Translations under genes and position numbers: made by a program
NCBI GenBank assembly: GCA_033807695.1
Contig: CM066307.1
Location: 3,472,001-3,536,000, forward strand
Direction: 5' to 3'
DNA: 64,000 bases
Source of the DNA: Daedaleopsis sinensis
Lineage: Eukaryota > Basidiomycota > Agaricomycetes > Polyporales > Polyporaceae
In this document: positions 1 through 9,630 of the stretch, piece after piece
Numbering within the stretch: position 1 is the stretch's first letter
Layout: every line of letters starts with the position of its first letter
The notes under the pieces: generated by a model
Seen by the model: only the letters and a program-made list of their open reading frames with translations
What the model was told of the DNA's origin: nothing
The model's database searches: none

Positions 1-1163
1 GCAATACGCCCAGTACGCCTTGGTCCCTCGTCCAAAGGGCGATAGGGGTGAGACCACGGGGCGCGATACGAGATAACGATGGGGTTGAAAGGGAGCACCA
101 GGTTGTTGTGGGAACACGTGTATGGCCAACACGCGCCCTACTTGGTAGTGCTCCGAGACGGCCTTCGCAAGGTCGTCATCCTCGAAGCCAGTCTGTTCGC
201 GAACGTGCTGAGTGACGGCTTCGCGGTAGCGTAGTTCCTCCTCGTCTGACGCGTTCTCGACAGTGATATCATGGCCGCGTCCTTCACTAGACATGCACGA
301 AAATCGCCAAAGGTATTCGCATAGGATCTCGGGCTGTTCACGGATGTCGAATGACTCTGTGACGACCACGCCGGAGCGATCCCAGCGGAAGAGGCGAGTA
401 CGAGAACCAGCCAGAGCGACAGAGAACACGAAGACGCGATGTTGGCGGGCGAATATTTCTGACACGTGAGAGATGTGCTTAGCCAACCCTCTGCTGACCC
501 TCTTCTCCTCATCTTCATCTTCGAAGTGAGAGAAGAAGTTGGGGAGCTTGGCGCCAGCTGACTCCCCGTCAGCGGTGGCGGGGGGGTCGCTGAGAAAATC
601 GTGGGATGGATCCGGTTTGACCTCGATGAAGAACTCCGCATATCCAAGCTCAGCGCGAGAAGATGCTTCAGAGTTCTGTACTATCAAGTAGTTGCTAGGG
701 GTATAACAAGAGATGTGAGGCAACGCGGGAGTGAAGGGGGCCCAGTCAGGCGGTGAAGGACGGTGCTGGAATATAAGTCCGGGCGCACGAGACTTGCGGT
801 CTGTAGCTTGATTGAGAGCGGCCACCTATGTAGTGCGTGGTGGTCAGAAACCATATTGATGACGAGCTCGCCACATCTCACCAGTGGCGCGCACACCTCG
901 GTGTGAGTTGTGGCGTGGGTCGGCACTTCATGGAATGCGTATCGTGGCGACCGCATCCCCCGTCGATCTGTCGATGCGTCCGGTAAAAAATCGTCAAGAA
1001 ATTGTTGAGGGGGCATTGGTCCGACGATATAGTGTTGAGATTGAGGGACATGATGCTCATAGCGTGCAAAAACGTTCCTAGGTTGGAAACCACGTTCCTG
1101 AAGAGAGCAATGGTCGACCGCTATGGGGCTGTTATACACAGCCTGAGTAGCTATACGGGCCAT
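1..1163 (-). CDS. FunK1 fungal-type protein kinase, N-terminal part (cut by window edge)
   Basis: The reverse strand reads as the start of a FunK1 (Pkinase_fungal) protein. It begins with MPPQQFLDDFLP, then ALNQATDRKSRAP, then YAEFFIEVKPDP (the family's 'state/evaluation' region), then VFVFSVALAGSRTRLFRWDR and GRVLAIHVFPQQPG, and is still open at base 1 (RGTKAYWAY). An intron at about 826-881 (GTGAG...CATAG) joins CAPL to VAALNQ in frame. The catalytic kinase core lies beyond the left edge, so activity cannot be judged. The family is greatly expanded in Agaricomycetes and its substrates are mostly unknown. The start at 1163 is the first in-frame Met; further 5' exons are possible. The family call is firm, the start is not. 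Confidence 0.8.
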
Positions 1164-1530
1164 ACGCAGGACGGTGAAGGGGAATGGAGTTGGCGAGAAT
1201 CAAACACGGAGGAAGAGGACGGAGAACAACAAACCTCGCTCAGAACGTCCGTTTATACGCTGTGACCAGGTCACAGTGACATGTAATTGTTTTGGGAGAT
1301 CTAGGCGCCTGTGGTTGATGTCTTGGCACTTGTATACTTGCATATTCTTGTAACTGGAAAACATAATCTAATGGCTTGTATTAGTGACGTTATCCTCGAC
1401 AGAAGTTTCGTCGATTTTGTAACGAAGCATTGAAAGCACTTAGCAGGCAAACCGGCTACATAGTAGCGGGAATAAGATTAAGATCTCAGGGAGACCTCGC
1501 GGAGTATAGTCTACACCAGATCTAATAACT
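1164..1530. other. Intergenic, no gene seen
   Basis: This 367-bp stretch lies between the 5' end of the FunK1 gene and the 3' end of the DnaJ gene, both on the reverse strand. I see only short chance reading frames and no repeat. It should hold the FunK1 promoter, but no clear TATA box was found. Confidence 0.5.
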
Positions 1531-2982
1531 CTATAGTTCATCGCTCGGATGCTGGCTATGTCCATCAGGGTAGAATGCAGCAAGGAGACCTAAGGGAGCA
1601 CGTCAGCAGTATTCACTAACATCCGGCAAGGCACCTACGTTTCTTCGTCTCTGGAGAGATTTCTGTGGGGAGTATGACGTTGTATTCGATATACAGATCG
1701 CCATGTTCCGAAGGTCTGTCGAACAATGGCAGACCTTCTTCCTTGATGGTTTGCACGTATCCTTGAACGCTGTACATCAGCAAGACTGTCGCCTCCAAAT
1801 TACAAGTGTGACTAACCGGGTTGCGTTACCCCAGGTCGTTTGATCTCTACAATGTGACCGTCTAAATGTGTAAGGTTGCGCTCGAAGCCCAAGAGTGCCT
1901 GTCAAGTAGAATGAATGAGATGCGCGCCACGGGAGTTATGACGGCGTACCTCTGCCACAGATATAGACTCCTTCCAGTACAGCCCGCTCTCCTTCCTGCG
2001 CCAGCCACCACGCTCCTTCTTGCTCCTGATTCGGATGACGACATCCCCGGCCTCCCAATCCGGACTCTCATCCGCCTCACCCTCGAAGACAACCTCATGA
2101 GCCTCCGGCGCGCCCTTCGGGACCTCAAGGGTATAGTGCTGAGTGTGGTCCATGACCTTGTTTCCACCGCAATGCGAGCACTTCTTGACTATGACGGTCC
2201 CGCGCCCACCGCACTCGTTGCACGTCACTTGCGACTGCGTGAACATCCCCGGCATGATTTGTTGACGCATGATGCGGACGCCCTGACCATTGCACGCCTT
2301 ACACGTGTGGATGTCGTTTGTAGACGCGGCGCCCGTTCCACGACAGTGGTCGCAAAGTATCCGCTTCTTGATCATGAAGTCGATGCTCGCGCCGGAGTAG
2401 ATGTCCGCGAGTGATACCTCGAACTCGCTGACAGAGGTGGGACCCTTGCGCACCTGCTGCGATTGATGTCCACCGCCAAAGAAGGATTGGAACATGTCGA
2501 AAGGGTTGGCGTGGTGCCCCTGCCCACCCTCGTGTGCCTTCAGTCCCTCTTCGCCATGACGGTCGTAAATCTGCCGTTTGGTAGAGTCCGACAGAACCTC
2601 GTAAGCTACAGAGAGATAGGCATGAGATGTCAGCAGAGGAGCTACGAGCATGGGGACGCACCATGGGCAATCTCCACAAACTTCTCTTCCGCGCCGGGCT
2701 CCTTATTCTTGTCCGGATGGTATTTACGGCTGTTCCACGTCTTCATACAACTCTACATGTCGCGTCAAATTCTGACTCACCTGAGTCGCTTGTACGCCTT
2801 TCGGATGTCTTGCTCCGATGCAGATTTCGAGACTGTGCGACCGGTGTAAGTCAGAGATATGCTGGACCGATGATGTGCGCGCCTTGGGACTAACGCTCTA
2901 GGACCTTGTATAGATCAGCCGCATGAACTAGGAGGGCCGCTAATAGCAGAACGAAGAAGAACAAGTATGCTGGAGACCCCAT
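1531..2982 (-). CDS. SCJ1: ER-luminal DnaJ chaperone, Scj1/ERdj3 type
   Basis: Protein of about 370 residues spread over at least seven exons. Exon 1 (2982-2895) encodes a hydrophobic signal peptide (MGSPAYLFFFVLLLAALLVHA) followed by ADLYKVLE, the start of the J domain. Later exons give ASEQDIRKAYKRLS, the HPD motif in KYHPDKNKEPG, and YEVLSDSTKRQIYD. Four CxxCxGxG-type zinc motifs follow (CDHCRGTG, CKACNGQG, CNECGGRG, CSHCGGNK), then the C-terminal substrate-binding part (KKERGGWRRKESGLYW, LLGFERNLTHLDGH). The last exon ends in HPSDEL, a KDEL/HDEL-like retention signal. This is the layout of ER Hsp40s that work with the Kar2/BiP Hsp70. Adjacent exons keep phase, so the gene looks intact. 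It is transcribed divergently from the next gene. Confidence 0.93.
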
Positions 2983-3298
2983 GCCTGCGGGGGGGAGGAA
3001 GACAACACGTTTGTGTGGCTGCTCGCTCGCCGCATGCCGCTAGATGCCGCTTCACTCTCCCGTTTTCCCAATTTAGCTCGGACACGTAGCCCAGGTCACG
3101 CGACTCAAGCACTACTCCTAACCCCAGGACAGGGTCCGGCTCCACGGGAGAGGCCCTGGCGAGCCGCTTCAAGTATGAGCCAGGCTACTTAACTACCGTG
3201 ACGATTCGACTGCTCTGAGCTCCCTCTTTCTCTCTGTGCTAGTATCGCAGCCTCACCTGGTGTTCTGTTGTGATAGCTTGCTCACCCGTCTTGCTGCT
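2983..3298. promoter_or_regulatory. Shared divergent promoter region
   Basis: These 316 bp separate the start codons of the Scj1-type gene (-) and the following gene (+), so they must hold both promoters. No strong TATA box is visible. A pyrimidine-rich tract (about 3218-3236) precedes the rightward start, as is common in basidiomycete promoters. Confidence 0.4.
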
Positions 3299-5027
3299 AT
3301 GCTGTCTCGCGCGAATCATGGGAGTAATGCGTTCAAGAGACGACTCGGATGCCATCAACATACATTGAGACGAGCTCAAAGTCATAGTCTGAGATTGTAC
3401 TCTAGCAAAGTCAGAGGTCATTCGCGTTGGATGTGATTTTTTACTCTCTGTCCTAAACTTCTGTTACACACAGTGTTTCCTTTCGTAATTTCGAAAGAAG
3501 AAGCCAAAGACGAACTTTCCCTCATGACATCCATACTCACAGTCACCCAACCTATCGAGGCACTCGTACATCTATTTTTCCCGGGCTTCAACGTAGAAAG
3601 ACTGCAACCTACGCGGATACAAGCTGCTTACCTTCCGACGTGGCTGATTGACGGACAAGTTCAGGCTTCGGCGTGGTTAAAAACCCAAAATGACACTGAG
3701 TTTTCCAAGGTGAGTGCATTCCGTATCCCGTTTTCAGTGTTTTGACACCCTTCGTATAGGACCATATCCAAAGCCCGATTACCCATAGGTGTGTATACGT
3801 TCGTCGCTCCATCGGACCCGGTCATGATGACTTCGCCACATTTCAAGCGTCCTTCCAGGTGAGGTTGGTCCATTCCCTAGTGCTACTCAGATGCCCAACT
3901 ACTCCATCTAGGATTTGTGTTTGATCCTCTGTCAAGACTCAACTTCGTCACCCCGGACTTAGTGAAGTTAGAAAGCTTGCCTTGGTCTGACAAAATGCGG
4001 CAACACGAAGGCGATGATGTTGCCTGCCTTCCATTCAGCCTCTCTCCATTCAAGCTAGCCGCAGCAGTCCAATCCTTGTCGCTCTCTGATGCAGCCATTT
4101 CACCTTACTTCCGTTTCGACCCTGGATCCGTGCAAGCCACCACGGTGAGCCTATGAGTGCCCGTTGTAGTTCAGATCGGAATGACCCACACTACACACGC
4201 AGCTCGCAGCTTATCCTGTCCTTATCCCCATATACATTGCCAGCTTTACCATCAGGACCCTTGTCGACAGTCAAGTTCAAGATGTCTCTATCACTGCCTG
4301 TATCGATGGGGCGCGCAAGCTGAGCGAGGTACCAAGATCACAGACAATATTCTATCCGGTTTGCACTGACCCACCGACCTAGGCGCGACGCATCCTAGAC
4401 ACTGGTCTTCTCCGGGAAGCGTACAGCATCATCGGGGTCGAGATACCCGACCTCACCGTATGGGGAGGGTCCACTGACGAATTGCGCCGATTCGCCAACA
4501 TGCGCCCATTGATTGGTGGCCATACCACGGGCAACCACCGCCGACAACTCCAGCGGCGGATCGACTACGCCCTCGGCACCACGCCCATACTCAAGGAGTA
4601 TCGCACCAAACACTTCGCGAAGTCTGAGGTGGAGGCAGGCAAGACTGTCGACTGGGAAGACGTCCGTATACGGCCGTTCACCGCGGAGGAGCGCCACGCC
4701 AACCTGACTTGGGTCACCGCCGAAGAGGATTTGTTCATGATGCGTACCATGCTCCGCGTGTACGAGGGCAAACGCGGGGTGCGTCATGCGGTACTGACAT
4801 GTTCAACACCATTGCTAACGCTCCTGCTCTCTTATCCGTCCGTACAGGAGGGACAGCAGGAAGCTCCGGAGCCCGAGGTCCTGAAATTTATGCAACAAAT
4901 CGAGTTGCTAGAGAAGGCGAGGGACGAAAAGAAGCCGGAATGGCTCGTGCAGTATGAGCTTCAGCAGCGATTGCTTGTCGAGCATCCCAGCGAGCCCGGA
5001 GAGGAGGCTCAGGTGCAACATCCATGA
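3299..5027 (+). CDS. Conserved fungal protein of unknown function, probably mitochondrial
   Basis: Multi-exon gene. Starting at ATG 3299 the N-terminus is rich in Arg and Ser and lacks acids (RRLGCHQHTLRRAQSHSLRL), like a mitochondrial presequence. Further exons encode QAAYLPTWLIDGQVQASAWL, FVFDPLSRLNFVTPDLVKLE, CLPFSLSPFKLAAAVQSLSL and LAAYPVLIPIYIASFTIRTL (possible membrane segment). A charged C-terminal part with LKEYRTKHFAKSEVEAGKTV ends at 5027. The pattern (LPTWxID..., cysteine-leucine-proline box, AYPVLIPxYIA) resembles a basidiomycete family I know only as hypothetical. The exon near 3760-3858 could not be joined in phase to its neighbours, so one junction is wrong or damaged. Function unknown. 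Confidence 0.72.
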
Positions 5028-5227
5028 GTGTCTGGAAACCCACCGCCACCCCCAATCTTACGTTCATTCACTTTCCATACGCGCACAGTCTCCATGACCA
5101 ACAACTTGCATGTAGTTGAGCTTGGCGGAACAGGAGAACACTACTGGGTACGTATGATGGGCTCGTTCGCTAGTGCAGTCATCACGGTCCCAAGGGATCA
5201 CCATGGATCCAAATCCACCGTGCGTTG

Positions 5228-5810
5228 TTAGTCCTGCTTCGTGGGTGCATCAAGCGCGGCCTTCGCCGAGTCCTCTAGCTCAGGCCGAACCTCCGACCCA
5301 TCGCCCCCCGTGATGCCGGTCCGCTGACGGGAGTGGTTCCAGACCGTCACCCAGCAGATGGTGTCGACCTGATGCTGCACGTTGCGGTCCTCCTTGACCG
5401 GCTCGGCTCGAGTCACCGTCCTGGTCTCCGACGGTGTTGTTGTCATCTGGGCCGACGTTTTTGACTAGATACGCAGGTTTGCTTTGGTTAGTTGCGTTCG
5501 AGGCATGTGTATGTGTATGTGGCACTCACCGCTACCAGGGGCGCTCCGATGAGGGCATCCAGTAGGCCCGCAGCGAGTTGGTCTGGAGTCGGGCTCCTAT
5601 GATTGGTTGATGATGCAACTGCGTTACTCGAGTTGCCCGGGATTTGGAGGGCTCCATGGTTCTGGACAGCGGGTTCTGTGGTTTGGTGCTGCGAAGCTAA
5701 CGCTCGGTATCAAGGTTAGCGGTGGCGTGGTTTTTACTACAGGATGATACTGGCTTACGAGTGAGCAGACCGTTCTTTGTGTTGATGTCGTGGCCAGAAG
5801 AGCGAGACAT
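5228..5810 (-). CDS. Small hypothetical protein
   Basis: Three exons join in phase. The first starts at ATG 5810 with MSRSSGHDINTKNGLLT. The second carries QNHGALQIPGNSSNAVASST and DQLAAGLLDALIGAPLVA. The third carries SKTSAQMTTTPSETRTVTRA and ends DAPTKQD at 5228. The product is about 150 residues, polar, with one mildly hydrophobic helix (LLDALIGAPLV) and no transmembrane segment or domain that I recognise. Consistent splice sites and codon phase argue for a real gene. Function unknown. Confidence 0.5.
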
Positions 5811-6244
5811 GCTGAGGATGATGTAGTGGGGAGAGATGAGGGGACTGCGGGTTTGAGTCAACAATCCCCTTTATCGCAAGCCAGAAAGCTGGCAGCGACG
5901 AGTGTGGCAGCAATGGATCGGCGATGGTGCGAGACGACGCTTTATACTGGACGCCTGCCTCATTCATTTCGCTTACCGTCGGATAAAGGGCTTACGCTCC
6001 TCCATTGTCGTGCTTTGTCTGGTCCAACAAAGATGGTCTCTCTTTGTGAACCCACCTCCTGTCTATCTTGTGTCAGAGCGCGACGTAACATTGTCAGGAC
6101 GAAGCCATTTACGGTCTGCGTGACCGTGGGTGGGGAAGAAATCCTATAGGTATAGGGGCCATCCATGCACAATACTCGATAGACAACAATACCTGGGTAT
6201 ATACTTATACTGTAGCCACACCTCGAATCCTTCGAGATTCCGGT
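5811..6244. other. Intergenic, no gene seen
   Basis: Between the small unknown gene and the 3' end of the MINDY gene, both on the reverse strand. Short frames here have no family features. The part next to 5810 should act as promoter of the small gene. Confidence 0.4.
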
Positions 6245-7862
6245 TCACATTATGATACAGTCCTTCTTCTTCGGTCGCAAAGCGTTGTCAAGTGCGCGCC
6301 GACGATCCTCGCGTTCGCGCTCCTTGACACGCTCTTGCTCCACGCGCTCCTGCTCCAGCCGCGCGAGATCCCGACGCGCGTAGTGGTCGTGCATGCGCGC
6401 GTTCTCCTCGTCCTGTAGCTGACGTGCGAGCGTCGCGCTGCACGCGCATCATGGGGCATTAGTTAGCAAGACGTTAGGCAGAACCCGCCGACTGACACCA
6501 AACGCGACTCACTCTGCGCGCTCCTCCAGTGTTAGTGCGCCGGTCTGCTGTTCTAGAGCAGCGAGCGCGCTCTCGGCGGTGTGCCCGGCGTAGTCGCCGC
6601 CCGCCGGGCTCGAACGCACAAAGTCGGAGTCGACGAATGTGGACCACCCGCCGTCGATGTCTTCGAGGCGCTCCCAGACCACGGACGACTCGTGCAGGAA
6701 GACCTGGTCCGTGACCAGCGTGTACAGGGCACCGTCCTCGCCCGGAGACTTGTACAGGACGGAAAGGTGCGAGTTGCGGAAGAGTGCGGCGAGGGAATTA
6801 GGCTCGAGAACGGAGGCGAGCTCGAACAGGCCGTGATACGTAAGCTGCGAGGATGTGGTCTCTATGAAGTTGCGGACGACGAGTGCTGTGTGGTAGAGCG
6901 GAGGCATGAGGGCGGGCGGCACGATCACTGTATTCACAGCAGGCACTCACCGTCTTCCATCTTCTGCTGCTCTTCGGGAGTGAGGCTGTAAGTCGAGTGC
7001 TGGCGCGACGGGCCCTGAGAGGAGGAAGGCTCGTTGTCGGCCACGACGAACTGTCCCTTCGTGAGATGGTCCACCTCGACGAGCAGGGTTACAGAGGAGT
7101 CGTAATCGGCTGTGCGCGAGATGACCTTGTGCTCCGGACTGGAGGGGTCGACTAGCCAGCCGTGAACGAGCTTGATGCCGGCCTGTTCGAACAACTTGAG
7201 CTCGCCTCCAATTCCTGCAGGGCGGAAAGACGTCGCCCCGGTGAAGAGCGGGTTGAGATCCATCCCCTCTGAGTACGTAAGTGTAAGTCACACGAAGGCA
7301 TTGTGTGGAAAATGTATGTAGGGACGTACTCCGAGTAGCCGGCATGATTGACAAGGCGGCTGAGATGTCGACATCCGGAAGTGCTGTCAACAGGTATTCT
7401 GCGACGAGCTGTGAAAGGTAGTCATACGAGACTGTGGTGCGCTCGAAGGGGAGGATTTCTATCCGCTCCCGCAGGATGAGTATGTTGCCTGTAAAGGGGT
7501 CATGAGTGTCAATCATTCCGCAGTACGAGGAGCGCACAGATAGCAATGAACGAGCATGGTCTATCCGCAGATTGTAAGCCGATATTCAGGAAGATAGCAG
7601 AAACAGACACAGACCCATTGAAGTTCTGAGTGATAATCTTGTAACGTTTTGGCGAGGTTTCGGGGTCTGGTCGGTACGATATCTCTTTGAGGTACCAGAT
7701 CTCCTCTATGGAAGACTGGAGGTTCTCTTTGCTCTGTGCAGTCTGGAGTTGAGTAGCTTGGGGTTCACGGGTGACAGCAGTTGTCTCTCCATTTGCGGAG
7801 GGTTCTACCATGGCGAAGAAGTCCAAGGTAGATGTGTTTGGACTCTGCGAATGTGCAGTCAC
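6245..7862 (-). CDS. MINDY-family deubiquitinase (DUF544) with C-terminal CaaX box
   Basis: MINDY proteins are cysteine proteases that trim Lys48-linked ubiquitin chains. The exons read EEIWYLKEISYRP, YKIITQNFNG, then across a splice PCSFIAICNILILRERIEI, which holds the catalytic Cys in the NGPC motif. They continue with VSYDYLSQLVAEYLL, DISAALSIMPATR, MDLNPLFTGATSFRPAG, GGELKLFEQAGIKLVHGWLV, YHGLFELASVLEPNSLAALF, SVLYKSPGEDGALYTLVTDQ and VVWERLEDIDGGWSTFVDSD. The tail is a charged coiled coil (LARLEQERVEQERVKERERE) ending KKKDCIIM, a farnesylation-type CaaX box behind a basic patch, so the enzyme is probably membrane-anchored. About 470 residues. Start at 7862; a second in-frame Met at 7811 (MVEPSANGETT) is an alternative. 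Confidence 0.9.
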
Positions 7863-8235
7863 GTACTCGGGCTAAACGTCCTGTACTGGTCCTATTAGTT
7901 CACTGAGGGCCATAGTCAGTGTTAGGCCCGTATATCCCAGGAGTTAGTGAGCCTCACAAAGTTTACGATCACCGTGAAAGTCTCAGTAGCAGAGGAGGGA
8001 GTCTACGTGCATCGGGTTACCCTTTTAAACTACGGAGAGGACGAAGCCAAACCGCCACGTCCGGGCGTCTGCTAGTGCTCCCAGGCCGACGGAAATACCC
8101 GAAAGCGTCTTAGCATGGGCGCTTGTCAATTCAACATTTACCACTACCAACCTTCCTCACAAATCTGCCGCGATATGCTCTTGACGCGGTTAGCTGGTAA
8201 AGTGTCTGCTTCCCTGCTCCGACACCAGATAAACA
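7863..8235. other. Intergenic, probably decayed kinase 5' part
   Basis: Lies between the MINDY start and the FunK1 remnant. A FunK1 kinase core would be expected here if the remnant were complete, but none of its motifs is readable in any frame. Confidence 0.35.
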
Positions 8236-8923
8236 TTGATTCTTCGCGTTCAAGGCAGCACGCACCAGTTTCAAGCCATAGACATCCTCGCGACCCGTCT
8301 GGCAATCACTCCCCGCGTTCACCATGACCTCGAGTCTTTCTACTGGGTAATCTTATGGCTTATCTTCCCGTACATACCCATGCACGACACCTTACACCAG
8401 GCCGTGTGGGGAGTATTCTTTTCTGGCTGCGGAGATAGCGAGACCGATCCTCGGCTCAGTGCATTCAAGAAGTACCAGTGGCTCCAGTGCAAGGTCGACC
8501 GCATCGACATACCAAAGAACAGTCCTTTGCACACCCTGGTGGCCGAGCTCGGTCCCATTACTCTCAAAGGCATGCCCCAACTCAGTCCGGTCTTCCTAAC
8601 CCACGACACCGTCGGCAATGTCTTCGAAGATGCCCTTACCTTCTTCAGGCTGGCCAGGCATCGACGGTAGCCCTTACGGAGGGCTCATTGGAGAAGAACT
8701 TCAAATTTTGCCATTAAATCCTAACCAGTGGTCGTTGGCATCCCGTGTCGCCTTCGTAACGAATATTAGGAGTGGCGGGAGTGGTGCGATGACGCCGTTG
8801 GGTTATAGTGGGAAGAGGAAGGGCAGAGCGGCTGAACAGGACAGTGGTGATGATGTTGGATCCTACGCACAGCCTGAGGAACTGGGCTGCGAGCAGCTCA
8901 AGCGGCGTAGGATAGCAGCTTGA
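8236..8923 (+). pseudogene. FunK1 kinase C-terminal remnant
   Basis: The frame carries the typical FunK1 C-lobe: GSTHQFQAIDILATR, PRVHHDLESFYWVILWLIF, then LSAFKKYQWLQC and PLHTLVAELGP. After a stop at about 8670 a second frame continues with a charged tail (GYSGKRKGRAAEQDSGDD, ending LKRRRIAA at 8923), which may be a spliced last exon. The N-terminal half, with ATP-binding and catalytic loops, is missing upstream, so this is best read as a truncated copy. It is on the opposite strand from the FunK1 gene at the left edge. Confidence 0.65.
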
Positions 8924-8972
8924 TCTCGATCTCGACCTCTCCTGAACGTAGCTCGATAGCACGAGTCGTATA

Positions 8973-9572
8973 CACAGGTACTTGTAAGTCCCCGGCCTAA
9001 CAGGCCGAAGGGACTTGCAAGTACCATGCTGTGCTCTGCGAAGGCCAGGATTGGAGGACGGATGAACTGATCTGGGAGGACTGATCAGGCGTCGGGCAGT
9101 TTGATGTGGTCTTAGGTACTGTCAATGTGGCGTATGCTATTGGCGTCCGGGGCATCCCGGGTGCCACAATTTCTTTCCCCCGTGGGCGCGAAGAGGACCC
9201 GCCATTCGCGCTCCCTCCCCTCCCTCGCTGCGCTCGGGGGGTCCCCCAAGCCGGTCGCGCTCAGGCGGGCACCCTAAAGCCTCGTTCGCGCGATATCTCA
9301 GGCCGGCTACCCCCCTCGGGACCAGAGAAGTCGCTTGGTATGTGTTCGAGGACGCCGAACCCTAACCGAACCCGAACCCGAACCCTAACATCCTAAGCGA
9401 GCGGACGTCGGCGCAGCCCTAAGCGAGCGGGCATCGGGGCGGGCCTAGGCGAGCGGGCGTCGGAGCGGGCCTAAGCGAGCGGGCGAACGACCAATGGGTA
9501 TGTTGGCCTGGCACAGCATGGTACTTGCAAGTCCCTTCGGCCTGTTAGGCCGGGGACTTACAAGTACCTGTG
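8973..9572. mobile_element. 600-bp non-autonomous element with perfect 62-bp hairpin TIRs
   Basis: Bases 8973-9034 and 9511-9572 are exact reverse complements of each other (62 bp; they begin CACAGGTACTTGTAAGTCCC). Each repeat is also an imperfect palindrome around GGCCTAACAGGCC, so each end can fold by itself. TATA flanks both sides (8969-8972 and 9573-9576), a likely target duplication, consistent with a TA/TATA-targeting DNA transposon derivative (MITE). The interior is GC-rich, carries no protein gene, and holds telomere-like and tandem repeats listed separately. Confidence 0.8.
9357..9480. repeat. Telomere-like run and degenerate tandem repeat inside the 600-bp element
   Basis: Bases 9357-9390 are a degenerate CCCTAA-type run (units CCCTAA, CCGAA, CCCGAA). 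Bases 9393-9480 hold about four copies of a unit near 26 bp beginning CCTAAGCGAGCGG. Both are confined to the interior of the hairpin-ended element. Confidence 0.7.
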
Positions 9573-9630
9573 TATATACTACAGGCGTCACCTATCTCTC
9601 CAAGTGTGACGATGTCGAGAGTGCTCCAGG

